Assembly (NCBI GenBank): GCA_030445745.1
Contig: JASUTE010000002.1
Span: forward strand, 124,001-188,000
Reading direction: 5' to 3'
DNA: 64,000 bases
Origin: Candidatus Cloacimonadota bacterium
GTDB taxonomy: Bacteria > Cloacimonadota > Cloacimonadia > Cloacimonadales > TCS61
How positions within the stretch are numbered: position 1 is the first letter of the stretch; the number at the start of each line of letters is the position of its first letter. This document shows positions 34,617-43,797 of this stretch, one piece after another. Both the position numbers and the translations under genes were made by a program. The notes under the pieces are model-generated. The model saw only the letters and a list, made by a program, of their open reading frames with translations. It made no database searches and was not told where the DNA came from.

Positions 34617-35125
34617 GAAACAGGATAAAAGTTTATTTAGGTGACATTACCAAGTTGGAAGTGGACGCCATTGTGAACGCTGCCAATCGCAGCTTGCTGG
34701 GTGGTGGTGGTGTGGATGGCGCTATTCACCGCGCTGCCGGCAAACAGCTTTTGGCCGAATGCAAAACTTTGGGTGGTTGCCAAACAGGTGAAGCTAAGCT
34801 AACCAAGGGGTATAATTTGCCGGCTAAATTTGTTATTCACACAGTTGGCCCAGTTTGGCGAGGTGGAAACAACCGAGAAACAGAGCTTTTGGCAAATTGC
34901 TATCGGAATAGTTTGCAACTGGCTGTGCAAAACGAAGTTAAAACAATTGCTTTCCCAGCAATAAGTACCGGTGTGTACGGTTTCCCTAAGCAAAAAGCAG
35001 CCCAAATTGCCCTACGCGAAGTTGCCAATTTCCTAAAAAACAACAAACAGCTCAAGCAGGTAATTTTTGTATGTTTTGATAACGAAAATTACCAGATCTA
35101 TCAACAGGGATTAGATGAAATATAG
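34613..35125 (+). CDS. ymdB: Macrodomain O-acetyl-ADP-ribose deacetylase (YmdB-like)
   Basis: 170 residues, a stand-alone macrodomain of the MacroD/YmdB type. Seen: [20 protein letters not shown] followed by [14 protein letters not shown], the signature ADP-ribose loop, and [12 protein letters not shown], the second loop. These enzymes remove acetyl from O-acetyl-ADP-ribose or ADP-ribose from acidic residues; YmdB also modulates RNase III in E. coli. Key residues ([14 protein letters not shown]) are intact. Overlaps the threonine aldolase by 4 bp and the HAD gene by 11 bp. Confidence 0.93.
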   Translation: MRNRIKVYLGDITKLEVDAIVNAANRSLLGGGGVDGAIHRAAGKQLLAECKTLGGCQTGEAKLTKGYNLPAKFVIHTVGPVWRGGNNRETELLANCYRNSLQLAVQNEVKTIAFPAISTGVYGFPKQKAAQIALREVANFLKNNKQLKQVIFVCFDNENYQIYQQGLDEI

Positions 35126-35789
35126 ATGCATTTTACTCGACCATGACGATACTTCTGTAAACAGTACTGCTACTATTCATTATCCTGCTTACTGCGAAAT
35201 TATGAATACCCTTCGGAGTGATGAACCAGAACTAAAGCAGGATCTGGAAGGCTGGTTCCTAAAAAATTTCGATCCCGGCGTGGGAGATTACTACCAAAAA
35301 GAACTGCAATTCAGTTTGGAAGAACAGAAGCAGGAATATGCAATGTGGCGTAGCTATACCGAAAACAAAGAGTTGTTACCCGAGTTTTATGAAGGTGTTT
35401 TGGAAATTATTCGCGAATTTCAGCAAAAGGGAGGTATAGTAGCCGTTTGTTCCCATTCGGAAGCCGATATCATTGAAAATCATTATCGTAAAAAGGGGAA
35501 TGGCATTTTCCCAGACCTCATTTTTGGTTGGAACGATGATCATAGCAAGATGAAACCAGAGGTTTATCCGGTAGAAGTAGTGCAGCAAAGATATAACCTG
35601 AACCCAGAGCAAATTTTGGTGGTAGATGACCTGAAACCGGGCTACATGATGGCTAGGCTGGCTGGAGTGGATTTTGCCGCTGCCGGCTGGGCGCACAACA
35701 TCGAACCTATTGCTAAGTTCATGCGCCAGCATGCCGATTATTATCTGGAAACAGTGGCTGAACTTAGAGAAATTATTTGGGAAAATTAG
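35115..35789 (+). CDS. HAD-superfamily hydrolase
   Basis: 224 residues. Motif [13 protein letters not shown] carries the Asp-x-Asp nucleophile pair (DHDDT); a helical cap follows; motif II is VCSHSEAD; motif III Lys lies in [10 protein letters not shown]; motif IV is VVDDLKPG. This is a complete phosphatase-type active site of the phosphoglycolate phosphatase/beta-phosphoglucomutase group. The substrate is not predictable. Overlaps the macrodomain gene by 11 bp and lies 2 bp before the methyltransferase. Confidence 0.85.
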   Translation: MKYRCILLDHDDTSVNSTATIHYPAYCEIMNTLRSDEPELKQDLEGWFLKNFDPGVGDYYQKELQFSLEEQKQEYAMWRSYTENKELLPEFYEGVLEIIREFQQKGGIVAVCSHSEADIIENHYRKKGNGIFPDLIFGWNDDHSKMKPEVYPVEVVQQRYNLNPEQILVVDDLKPGYMMARLAGVDFAAAGWAHNIEPIAKFMRQHADYYLETVAELREIIWEN

Positions 35790-35791
35790 CA

Positions 35792-36448
35792 ATGGGAAAG
35801 ATAAAATTCGTTACTACCAGAGATGGCTCGCAAACAGCCTACAACCAGCAGGCAGATGAACATTACCATTCAGTAACAGGTGCAATAGAAGAAGCTTTTG
35901 AAAAATATGTAAAACCACTGCAAATAACCGACGGAATGTGTATTTTGGACTACTGTTTTGGTTTGGGTTACAACAGCATTGCTGCTACTGCGCAGCATTC
36001 CAACCTGCAAATTACAGCTTTGGAAAAGGATATCCAGATAGTGCGTGCTATGAAAAAAGTGGCTCCCCCTGCGCCTATTTCCCATAAATATGAAATTTTT
36101 AGCGACCTAGCTGAGCAAAATATTATTAAAGATAACGATAATAATGTTATCAAGCTAATTTTGGGCGATGTTTTCCAAACTTTACCTACCTTGCCCGATG
36201 AATTTTTCGATAGAGTTTTTTTTGACCCGTTTTCTCCTACTAAACAACCGGAGATGTGGAACTTGCAAATATTTAACTTGGTGTATGCTAAACTGAAAGC
36301 TGGCGGTAAATTAGCCACCTACAGTTGTGCCAAAATGGTGCGTAACAATATGCGCTATGCGGGTTTTAGAGTGTACGATGGCCCCCAGGTTGGCCGCAAA
36401 AGTCCAGCTACCATAGCTGTAAAAGTAAAAAAGACTTGCCTAAAATAA
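35792..36448 (+). CDS. MnmC-like (methyltransferase domain) SAM methyltransferase
   Basis: 218 residues from the ATG at 35792; the frame opens 15 bp earlier with a TTG inside the HAD gene, but ATG is preferred. Seen: QADEHYHSVTGAIEEAFEKY, motif I ILDYCFGLGYNSIAA, and FFDPFSPTKQPEMWN with LATYSCAKMVRNNMRYAGF, closely matching the methyltransferase half of MnmC (which completes mnm5s2U34 in tRNA wobble positions: typically DGFAPAKNPEMW and TFTSAGFVRRGL). The FAD-oxidase half of bifunctional MnmC is missing, as in many bacteria and archaea. tRNA modification is therefore likely, but other substrates are possible. Confidence 0.75.
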   Translation: MGKIKFVTTRDGSQTAYNQQADEHYHSVTGAIEEAFEKYVKPLQITDGMCILDYCFGLGYNSIAATAQHSNLQITALEKDIQIVRAMKKVAPPAPISHKYEIFSDLAEQNIIKDNDNNVIKLILGDVFQTLPTLPDEFFDRVFFDPFSPTKQPEMWNLQIFNLVYAKLKAGGKLATYSCAKMVRNNMRYAGFRVYDGPQVGRKSPATIAVKVKKTCLK

Positions 36449-36494
36449 TTTTATTCTAAAATTGTGTTAAGAATAACCTATATAAGGAATTTTT

Positions 36495-37532
36495 ATGCTG
36501 GAACGAATTTCTACTCCCGATGAATTACCTGGTGAAAAGGATTTTGATAGAACCCTAAGGCCAAAATCTCTGGATGAATTTGTAGGACAAGAGAAGATCA
36601 AGGAGATTTTGGAGATAGCTATACAAGCCACCAAACTTAGGAAGGAGCCGCTGGACCATGTGCTGTTCTATGGCCCGCCTGGTTTGGGGAAAACCACTTT
36701 GGCCTATATCATTGCCAATGAATTGGGGGCCGATGTGAAGGTAAGCGCCGGCCCTGTTTTGGAAAAAGCTTCCGATTTGGCTGGAATTCTTACTAACCTG
36801 CAGCGCAACGATGTGTTTTTTATCGATGAAATCCACCGCTTGAACCATGTGGTAGAAGAATATATGTATCCGGCTATCGAAGATTTCGAGATGGAGATAA
36901 TAATCGACAGCGGACCTAGTGCGCGTTCTTTGAATATCGATATCGAGCCCTTTACCCTGATAGGAGCAACTACCAGAGCAGGTTTGCTAACCTCGCCCCT
37001 GCGGGCACGTTTTGGCTTAGTGCTGCGGCTGAACTACTACGACAGCGCCAGCATCGAGAAGATTATTAAGCGCTCTGCTAAACTGCTAAAGGTGTCTATC
37101 GAACAAGAAGGCGCTACCGAAATAGCCCGCCGTAGCCGCGGTACACCAAGGGTGGCCAACCGCCTTTTGCGCCGAGTGCGCGACTATGCCCAAATAAAAG
37201 GCGATGGCGTGATAACCAAAGATATAGCCATGAAAGCTCTGAAGATGCTGAATGTAGACAATGCAGGGCTGGACGAGATGGACAAAAAGATAATAACTAC
37301 TATAATAGAAAACTACCAGGGTGGGCCGGTAGGACTGAAAACCATGGCTGTAGCTGTGGGCGAAGATGCCGGCACTATTGAAGAGATCTACGAACCTTAT
37401 CTGATACAGCAGGGTTTTTTGGATAGAACTCCCCAGGGACGTAAGGCTACTTGGAAAGCTTACAAACATTTTGGGCGCACTCCACAAGAAGAGCAAATTT
37501 CTATATTTGAGGAGTCTGATGATAAAAGCTAA
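36495..37532 (+). CDS. ruvB: Holliday junction branch-migration helicase RuvB
   Basis: 345 residues. AAA+ motor that drives branch migration with RuvA. Seen: the start [17 protein letters not shown], Walker [30 protein letters not shown], Walker [11 protein letters not shown], sensor [19 protein letters not shown], and the winged-helix C-terminus ([20 protein letters not shown]). RuvA and RuvC are not adjacent. Preceded by a 46 bp gap with AAGGAA before the ATG. Noticeably higher GC than the flanking genes. Confidence 0.97.
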   Translation: MLERISTPDELPGEKDFDRTLRPKSLDEFVGQEKIKEILEIAIQATKLRKEPLDHVLFYGPPGLGKTTLAYIIANELGADVKVSAGPVLEKASDLAGILTNLQRNDVFFIDEIHRLNHVVEEYMYPAIEDFEMEIIIDSGPSARSLNIDIEPFTLIGATTRAGLLTSPLRARFGLVLRLNYYDSASIEKIIKRSAKLLKVSIEQEGATEIARRSRGTPRVANRLLRRVRDYAQIKGDGVITKDIAMKALKMLNVDNAGLDEMDKKIITTIIENYQGGPVGLKTMAVAVGEDAGTIEEIYEPYLIQQGFLDRTPQGRKATWKAYKHFGRTPQEEQISIFEESDDKS

Positions 37533-38079
37533 GTTAATTATCCTAGCACTTTTTTTCTGCACTATGTTACATTCTCTCGATTTTCGAGATTACAACTGGG
37601 GTGATTCTAAGGAAGAAGTTTTAAAGACAGAACAAAGAGAACCGCTATTAAACCAGAAAGAATTTTTGGTATATGAGGGGGTGGTAGCTAAGTTTCCAGC
37701 TACAATTATCTATACTTTTTTGGAAGATGAATTGGTGCGCGGCATGTATGTGTTGCAAACCGAGTACGAAAAAAATAACGACTATATTATGGATTTTTTC
37801 TATTTGCAAAAATTATTGACCCAGCTATATGGCAAGCCCATGGAGGAACTGGATATCACCAAATCGATGGTAGAGAAGGATAGGCGAGGGCGCTACGGCA
37901 AAGAGATAGCCCAGGGCGAACGTATTTTGCAAAACAAATGGAAGTTGGAACGCACCTTGATTATTTTGACCTTAGATGGTAAAGAAAATAAACTAAGTAC
38001 CAGGGTAAATTATTCTTCCTTTTTCCTGCTGGAACACCTGCAGAAAAAACAGAGAGAAGATTTGCTGCGCGGATTATAA
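37519..38079 (+). CDS. Exported protein of unknown function
   Basis: 186 residues from the ATG at 37519, chosen for GAGGAG 5 bp upstream; it overlaps the end of ruvB by 14 bp. Signal peptide [20 protein letters not shown], then [20 protein letters not shown], a strand-helix start (aromatic, WG, S/D-xxEV) found in many small periplasmic proteins of unknown role, and a charged C-terminal helix. No catalytic motif. Coupled translation with ruvB is likely, although a functional link is not evident. Confidence 0.7.
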   Translation: MIKAKLIILALFFCTMLHSLDFRDYNWGDSKEEVLKTEQREPLLNQKEFLVYEGVVAKFPATIIYTFLEDELVRGMYVLQTEYEKNNDYIMDFFYLQKLLTQLYGKPMEELDITKSMVEKDRRGRYGKEIAQGERILQNKWKLERTLIILTLDGKENKLSTRVNYSSFFLLEHLQKKQREDLLRGL

Positions 38080-38190
38080 TTTCCAATTTCCTACTAATTA
38101 TTGAAATTTGTAGTAATTTGATATTCCTAAAAAACGGCAATAAAGCCTATTCCAATTGAAAATAAATAATTAAAAATAAGAGGTAAAAAA

Positions 38191-39012
38191 ATGTTTTATG
38201 GAGAGATGTTAAACGAATTGATGAGCAGAAAAAATACTAATCCAGTAAACCAGATGTATCTACAAGAGATAATGATAAAGTGGAAAAATTTTGCCAAGTT
38301 GGCCGAAAGAGAAGATAAGCCAGCCAATGAGGAACTTACCAGCGCTTTGGAAGAGTTCATTGCGGCAGTTTCTAATAAGAAATATAATTATAACCCACAA
38401 ACAAAAAATGGTTTTACTAAAAATTCACCTATTTTTTCTGCACTCTATTTAGCCGACCTTATTACTATCTTTATTCAACGGACTGGTTTCTTGCAAAACA
38501 GAGGTGTGGATTGGGGATTTCAGCAGTTTAGTAAAAATATCCATTTTGCTCCCACCACCCTGAACGAAATGCACAAAGAACCTGGGTTCACGTGTGAAAA
38601 TTCCGATTCTGTATTGCAACTAGCACAAAAACTCGATTTTAGAGTTAGACCAAGCGGAAGACGCAATATGAATAAGTATCAGCTGGTATTCCCGTTGGTT
38701 ACCTTCCATCTTTTCCGTAACCTCACCAGCGAGGATTTGGAAATAAGCAAACAATATGCTAAAGAAGCTAAGGCTACTTTCGAGCGTTCTAAATCCTTAG
38801 TTGTTTGCGAGACTGTGGACGAGAACTTTATTCCCGAGATAAAAGACTGCGACATCGATATGATATTCGTGCTGCGCAAACAGTTCAAACGTAAGAAGAT
38901 TAACAAGATCGACCCGGGGGTGCTCTACAAAATGGAAAGTATTTTAAGAAGTTATTTATTTGAAGAGAATTCCCTGGTTGAACAATTCCAAAATAAAGGA
39001 TATATCGACTAA
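38191..39012 (+). CDS. Hypothetical protein upstream of urocanate hydratase
   Basis: 273 residues, start preceded by AAGAGG. No signal peptide, membrane helix or family motif recognised. Mostly helical; the first 60 residues look amphipathic (LNELMSRKNTNPVNQMYLQE), and the C-terminal part has basic clusters (RKQFKRKKINKID). It lies 20 bp before hutU, so the two are probably co-transcribed. A role in histidine use is possible but unsupported; it does not resemble HutG, HutI, HutH or formiminotransferase. Confidence 0.65.
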   Translation: MFYGEMLNELMSRKNTNPVNQMYLQEIMIKWKNFAKLAEREDKPANEELTSALEEFIAAVSNKKYNYNPQTKNGFTKNSPIFSALYLADLITIFIQRTGFLQNRGVDWGFQQFSKNIHFAPTTLNEMHKEPGFTCENSDSVLQLAQKLDFRVRPSGRRNMNKYQLVFPLVTFHLFRNLTSEDLEISKQYAKEAKATFERSKSLVVCETVDENFIPEIKDCDIDMIFVLRKQFKRKKINKIDPGVLYKMESILRSYLFEENSLVEQFQNKGYID

Positions 39013-39032
39013 AAAATATAAAAGGAGACGTT

Positions 39033-41066
39033 ATGAAAAACTTTGATATTTCTAATGCAATGACCATTAAATTGGATAGCAATTTGCCCGAGTATCCCGA
39101 ATTTGAAAAGGGAATTCGGCGAGCACCACGCCGCGAGATGGATTTGAACCAGCAGGAGATAGAGCTGGCCCTGAAAAATGCCCTGCGCTATATTCCCACC
39201 GAGCTGCACGAAAAACTGGCTCCCGAGTTTTTGGATGAGCTAATGACCCACGGACATATTTATGGCTATCGCTACCGGCCCCAAGGCCATATCTATGGCA
39301 AACCGGTAGACCAGTACAAGGGCAAATGTTTGGAAGGAAAAGCGTTCCAGGTGATGATAGATAACAACCTGGATTTCGAAATAGCGCTTTATCCCTATGA
39401 ATTGGTAACTTATGGCGAAACAGGTTCTGTGTGCCAAAACTGGATGCAGTACAGGTTGATAAAGAAATACTTGGAAAATCTGACCCACGAAAACACTCTG
39501 GTTTGCATGAGCGGACATCCTTTGGGCTTGTTCAAATCTTCGCCACAGGCACCACGAGTAATAAACACCAACGGACTTATGATAGGGCAGTTCGACAACC
39601 AACACGACTTTAACCGCGCCAATGCTTTGGGCGTGGCAAACTATGGCCAAATGACGGCTGGGGGCTGGATGTACATAGGCCCTCAGGGAATAGTGCATGG
39701 AACTTATAACACCATTCTTATTGCCGGCCGCCAAAAGCTGGGTGTGCCCGAAGATGGTGACTTGCATGGTAAACTTTTTGTATCTTCTGGTTTAGGCGGC
39801 ATGAGCGGAGCTCAGCCCAAAGCAGTTGAAATTGCCCGCGGAGTAGGTGTTTTTGCCGAAGTAGATAGCTCACGTATAGAAACCCGTCACAAACAGGGCT
39901 GGGTTAGCAAGATTACAGATTCTGCCGCTGAAGCTTTTAAAATTGCTCAGGAATACATAAAAAAGGAAGAAGCGATGTCTATTGCCTACCACGGCAATAT
40001 CGTGGATCTGCTGGAATATGCCGCCGATAACCAGGTGCATATCGATTTACTTTCCGACCAAACTTCCTGCCATGCTGCCTATGAAGGTGGCTATTGCCCG
40101 CAGGGGCTTAGCTTCCAAGAGCGTACCCAAATGCTGGCGGAAGATAGAGAGAAATTTATAAAACTGGTAAATCAATCTTTGCGCAAGCATTTTAAAGTTA
40201 TTAAGAAACTGGTAGCTGCTGGTACTTATTTCTTCGACTACGGCAACAGCTTTTTGAAAGCAGTTTTTGATGCTGGAGTGAAAGAAGTTGCTAAAAATGG
40301 CAAAAATACCTACGACGGCTTCATCTTCCCCAGCTATGTGGAAGATATCCTGGGGCCGGAATTGTTTGACTACGGTTATGGTCCCTTCCGCTGGGTCTGC
40401 CTTTCTGGCAAAGAGGAAGACCTGATAAAAACCGATATGACAGCAGCGGGAATTATAAAAAATTGCCGTCCCCAATTGCGCTACCAAGATCGCGACAACT
40501 ATATTTGGGTAAAAGATGCCATGAAAAACAAACTGGTAGTGGGAACGCAGGCGCGCATTTTGTACCAAGATGCACCTGGGCGCTTGGCAATAGCGTTAAA
40601 ATTCAACCAGATGGTGAAAGCTGGCGAGATTGGGCCAGTGATGCTGGGACGTGACCACCACGATACCGGCGGCACCGACAGTCCCTATCGCGAAACTTCT
40701 AACATAAAAGATGGTTCCAACATTATGGCTGAAATGAGCACCGAATGCTACGCCGGTAATGCTGCTCGCGGCATGAGCATGGTTACTCTACACAATGGTG
40801 GCGGAGTGGGAATTGGTAAAGTTTCCAACAGCGGCTTTGGCATGGTGCTGGATGGCAGCAAGCGCGTGGACGAGATATTGCAGCGGGCTTTCCCCTGGGA
40901 TGTGATGTGTGGTGTGGCTCGCCGAGCCTGGGCGCGGAATCCGCATTCTATAGAAACTGCCATTGAACATAACCAGAAGTTCAAAAATACCGACCACATT
41001 ACCCTGCCCTACCAGGCAGATGAAAATTACCTTAAAAACCTGGTAGCAGCTAAACTGAAAAAATAG
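39033..41066 (+). CDS. hutU: Urocanate hydratase
   Basis: 677 residues, the long form (many are ~555). Second step of histidine degradation: urocanate to imidazolone propionate, using a tightly bound NAD as electrophile. Seen: GGWMYIGPQGIVHGTYNTIL followed by IAGRQKLG, SSGLGGMSGAQPKAVEIARG (NAD-binding), DQTSCHAAYEGGYCPQGLSF and GRDHHDTGGTDSPYRETSNI followed by KDGSNIMA. Good AAAGGAGACG upstream. HutH, HutI and HutG are not in the window, so the pathway is split. Confidence 0.95.
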   Translation: MKNFDISNAMTIKLDSNLPEYPEFEKGIRRAPRREMDLNQQEIELALKNALRYIPTELHEKLAPEFLDELMTHGHIYGYRYRPQGHIYGKPVDQYKGKCLEGKAFQVMIDNNLDFEIALYPYELVTYGETGSVCQNWMQYRLIKKYLENLTHENTLVCMSGHPLGLFKSSPQAPRVINTNGLMIGQFDNQHDFNRANALGVANYGQMTAGGWMYIGPQGIVHGTYNTILIAGRQKLGVPEDGDLHGKLFVSSGLGGMSGAQPKAVEIARGVGVFAEVDSSRIETRHKQGWVSKITDSAAEAFKIAQEYIKKEEAMSIAYHGNIVDLLEYAADNQVHIDLLSDQTSCHAAYEGGYCPQGLSFQERTQMLAEDREKFIKLVNQSLRKHFKVIKKLVAAGTYFFDYGNSFLKAVFDAGVKEVAKNGKNTYDGFIFPSYVEDILGPELFDYGYGPFRWVCLSGKEEDLIKTDMTAAGIIKNCRPQLRYQDRDNYIWVKDAMKNKLVVGTQARILYQDAPGRLAIALKFNQMVKAGEIGPVMLGRDHHDTGGTDSPYRETSNIKDGSNIMAEMSTECYAGNAARGMSMVTLHNGGGVGIGKVSNSGFGMVLDGSKRVDEILQRAFPWDVMCGVARRAWARNPHSIETAIEHNQKFKNTDHITLPYQADENYLKNLVAAKLKK

Positions 41067-41086
41067 GAAAAATTATAGAACTGGCT

Positions 41087-41120
41087 CCCCCTGCAGCAGT
41101 GGCTGTGGGGGGCGAGTTTT
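41087..41120 (+). terminator. Terminator-like hairpin after hutU
   Basis: CCCCC pairs with GGGGG and the inner CAGC pairs with GCTG around an AGTG loop, followed by CGAGTTTT. It begins 21 bp after the hutU stop. The GC-rich stem is strong but the T-run is short. Confidence 0.5.
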
Positions 41121-41325
41121 GAAGGTGGCAATCAGTGGGAGCCAATTTGGGTTGAACGAAGTGGAAGCGTATATTCGATATTATAATTATAGGATCGTGT
41201 TTGTATCATAATCAGAGGAACTTATTAATTGCTTTTAAAAATTGTTCAAAAGCAAACAAAGCTTTATCCTTAATTCGAAGAGTCTTGCCGGCTTATCTAG
41301 CCGTTTTGTCTCGCCGAAGAGTAAC

Positions 41326-41359
41326 GAAGGCGGAAGTCCTGTGAAGGCAGAAGTCTTGT
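41326..41359. repeat. 17 bp imperfect tandem repeat
   Basis: Two adjacent copies, GAAGGCGGAAGTCCTGT and GAAGGCAGAAGTCTTGT, identical at 15 of 17 bases, followed by a partial third (CAAGGCGGAA). The patch is richer in G+C than the surroundings. Confidence 0.7.
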
Positions 41360-41400
41360 GCCAAGGCGGAATGAGTTAAGAAATTTTAATTTGTAAAATT

Positions 41401-41637
41401 CTAATTCAACTCAATTTCCAAATATGCTCCTGATCCTGGGTCAATATAAACAGAATCAGTAAAAGATGAGTTGTACCCTTCGGAAAACGCCCAAATTTTA
41501 ATATAGTTAGTCAACTTGCCATAACCTTCAAAATCGCCGAATTCATCAAAAATCTCAACTATGTTATCATCAAAATGAAAGGCAAAGTCATTGTAAGGTA
41601 TCTCGAATTTTCCCTTAGAATTAGAATAGTCCAGCAC
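41401..41637 (-). pseudogene. Probable C-terminal fragment of an exported protein
   Basis: A 78-codon frame with a GTG as the only plausible start. The product is strand-rich and acidic (FAFHFDDNIVEIFDEFGDFE, SSFTDSVYIDPGSGAYLEIE), like the last domain of an Ig-like surface protein or a carbohydrate-binding module. No signal peptide and no ribosome-binding site is seen, and an in-frame stop lies 18 bp upstream. So it is more likely a remnant of a larger gene than a working one. It sits in the same gene-poor patch as the tandem repeat. Confidence 0.4.
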
Positions 41638-41786
41638 GACTCGCTTTTTTCAATTAACATTATGTGTCTTTACGGACGCAGTTAAGTTGACACTCCCAAA
41701 AGTTATTAAATGGGTGAATTAGAATCGAGTTTTAAAGTGGAATTCAATGATTATAAAATTTTATTATATCAGTATTCTTCGATGAA

Positions 41787-42203
41787 TCAGTTGTAAGAAA
41801 TCACTGCTGTCCTGATGTTATTCTGCAAATTAAATTTTATTTTCAAAGTATTTGGAGGCAGTAATTCCTCTGCTACTTCCGGCCATTCTATTATGGTTAT
41901 GCCGCTTTCGAACAGTTCTTCTAAACCTAATTCCAAAACCTCTTCCCAAGAGGTAAGTCGGTAAAGATCCAGATGAAATATGGGGATTTTACCTCGGTAT
42001 TCATTCATCAAAACGTAACTGGGGCTACTTACCACTTCCGAAACACCCAGAAATTTGCATAATTTTTGAGTAAAGAAGGTTTTACCTGTTCCTAACTGGC
42101 CGTAAAGTGCCAAAACACTGCCTTTAACTAGCTGTTTAGCGATCTTTCTGGCCAGCTCTCTGGTATCTTCTTTGCTATTTAAATTTATTTCTTGGGTTTG
42201 CAT
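41787..42203 (-). CDS. tsaE: tRNA threonylcarbamoyladenosine biosynthesis ATPase TsaE
   Basis: 138 residues. P-loop ATPase that, with TsaB and TsaD, makes the t6A37 modification of ANN-decoding tRNAs. Walker A GQLGTGKT (35-42), the switch region SSPSYVLMNEY, HLDLYRL and IIEWPE, all diagnostic of TsaE. It overlaps porX by 19 bp. TsaB and TsaD are elsewhere. Confidence 0.95.
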   Translation of the reverse strand: MQTQEINLNSKEDTRELARKIAKQLVKGSVLALYGQLGTGKTFFTQKLCKFLGVSEVVSSPSYVLMNEYRGKIPIFHLDLYRLTSWEEVLELGLEELFESGITIIEWPEVAEELLPPNTLKIKFNLQNNIRTAVISYN

Positions 42204-43738
42204 ATTGCCAAAGGTAGCATCACCTCTTCCATAGAAACACCGCCATGTTGGAAAGTGCCGCTGTAAGTTTTCTGATATTGATGAAATGCATTGGGATAAA
42301 CAAAGAAATAATCTTCCTTACAGAAGGCTATATTATCCACAATATTTCGCTGTGGCAGACCAAATTTTTCGGGTTCTTTCAGCAAATAGGAATGTTTGTC
42401 TTCTAATCCCAGGTTTTTACCTTGTTTGTAGCGAACAGTGGTAGTGGTATTGCGATCTCCAATAATTTTGGCAGCACGATTAACTTTTATGGAACCATGA
42501 TCGGTGGTAATAATGGCTGTTGCACCTTGTTTACTTATCAGTTTTAAGGTTTCATAAAAAGTGGAGTGCAAAAACCAGTGTTTAGTAAAAGCGCGTAAAG
42601 CTGATTCATCGGGAATTGTTTCCTGTAGAATTCGGTTTTGGGAACGATGGTGCGCTAAAAGATCTAGAAAATTATACACTAACACAACTAGTTTCTCATT
42701 GTGCCAGTTTTCTACTTTGCGTAGCACGTAGTTGCCTTCTTCTATCGAGAAGATCTTTATGTATTTACTCTTTTCTAACTGCTGTCCTAAATCTTTTAAA
42801 TGCGCATCTAACAGCTGATGTTCATTGCGGTTGCGGCTATTATCGGAATCTGCCGATTCTACCCAATATTTGGGAAAGTTGCGAGCAATATCTATTGGCA
42901 ATAGACCACTAAAAATGGAGTTTCTGGAATAGGGAGTAGCACTGGGTAAAATGGAATTATATAGATTCAAGTCTACATCGAAAAGTTCCTGTAAATAAGG
43001 CTCTAATACCATATATTGATCAAGTCGCATGCAATCTAACACAATAAAATAAACTGGATAATCGTTATTAATTTCTGGTACCACATACTCCGAAATTAAA
43101 TCAAAGGAAAAATCTGGGCGGTCATCGGATTGTAGCCACTTAGGGTAGTTTTCTAAATAATAATCACAAAACTCACTATTACAGTTCAATTTTTCCAAGA
43201 AATGTGTCTGAGCTAAGTTTTGGTCTTCCACCTCATCTATCGTCAATTCCCAGCGGCAGAGCTGGCTGTAGAGGTCTTGCCACTCTTTCCAGTCTGGAGC
43301 TTCGAATAATTTGCGGTTCAAATTAGCAGAAAATTGGGCATAATCAGCCCCCACCCGGTTGCGTTTGATCTCTTCCGATTGGAAGATTTTCTTAATAGCC
43401 ATAATTATCTGATTAGGATTGATGGGCTTTATCAAATAATCGGCAATCTGGCCGGCTATGGCATTTTCCATCAAGCCCTCTTCTTCACTTTTGGTAACCA
43501 TTATTACCGGCAGGTTAGGTTTTACTTTTTTTATCTCGCGCAGAGTGCTAAGGCCGTCCATACCAGGCATCATTTCATCCAATAATATCAAATCATAAGA
43601 ATTATTGCGTGTCATTTCTATGGCATCAGCACCATTGCTGGCGGTGTCTACCAGATAGTCTTTTTCTTGTAAAAACAACAAAAAAGGCTTTAAATGTTGG
43701 ATTTCGTCGTCAACCCATAGAATCTTTAGTTGCTGCAT
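42185..43738 (-). CDS. porX: PorX-type response regulator with PglZ domain
   Basis: 517 residues. N-terminal receiver domain with the acidic pair Asp10/Asp11, phosphoacceptor Asp54 (LLDEMMPGMDG), Thr/Lys (MVTKSEEEG) and a Lys in YLIKPINP; then a ~80-residue helical linker and a C-terminal PglZ (alkaline-phosphatase-like) domain from ~220 with FIVLDCMRLDQ (metal Asp), LPSATPYSRNSIFSGLLP (Thr nucleophile region) and TTDHGS (metal Asp/His). This is the architecture of PorX, which regulates type IX secretion genes in Porphyromonas with PorY and a sigma factor. The matching sensor kinase is not in the window. It overlaps tsaE by 19 bp and lies 59 bp after the preceding gene. Related PglZ regulators in phage defence are less likely. 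Confidence 0.85.
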   Translation of the reverse strand: MQQLKILWVDDEIQHLKPFLLFLQEKDYLVDTASNGADAIEMTRNNSYDLILLDEMMPGMDGLSTLREIKKVKPNLPVIMVTKSEEEGLMENAIAGQIADYLIKPINPNQIIMAIKKIFQSEEIKRNRVGADYAQFSANLNRKLFEAPDWKEWQDLYSQLCRWELTIDEVEDQNLAQTHFLEKLNCNSEFCDYYLENYPKWLQSDDRPDFSFDLISEYVVPEINNDYPVYFIVLDCMRLDQYMVLEPYLQELFDVDLNLYNSILPSATPYSRNSIFSGLLPIDIARNFPKYWVESADSDNSRNRNEHQLLDAHLKDLGQQLEKSKYIKIFSIEEGNYVLRKVENWHNEKLVVLVYNFLDLLAHHRSQNRILQETIPDESALRAFTKHWFLHSTFYETLKLISKQGATAIITTDHGSIKVNRAAKIIGDRNTTTTVRYKQGKNLGLEDKHSYLLKEPEKFGLPQRNIVDNIAFCKEDYFFVYPNAFHQYQKTYSGTFQHGGVSMEEVMLPLAICKPKK

Positions 43739-43797
43739 ATCAATCTCCTTTTCCTAATAAGATAATCTAATAGCAAATTGCAGCAACTACCTCCTTG

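Larger units (their letters stand above)
41067..41400. other. Gene-free stretch with hairpins and repeats
   Basis: 334 bp between hutU and a short minus-strand fragment. It holds a strong hairpin just after hutU, an 8 bp inverted pair TGGCTCCC/GGGAGCCA (41082-41089 and 41137-41144), and a GC-richer patch around 41281-41375 with a 17 bp tandem repeat. No convincing ORF, tRNA or promoter was found. It looks like intergenic debris or a mobile-repeat scar. Confidence 0.6.

Noticed and set aside
37519-38079. A longer start for the exported protein at 37471
   Set aside because: It begins with TTG inside ruvB, adds residues with no signal-peptide character, and the ATG at 37519 has a good GAGGAG.
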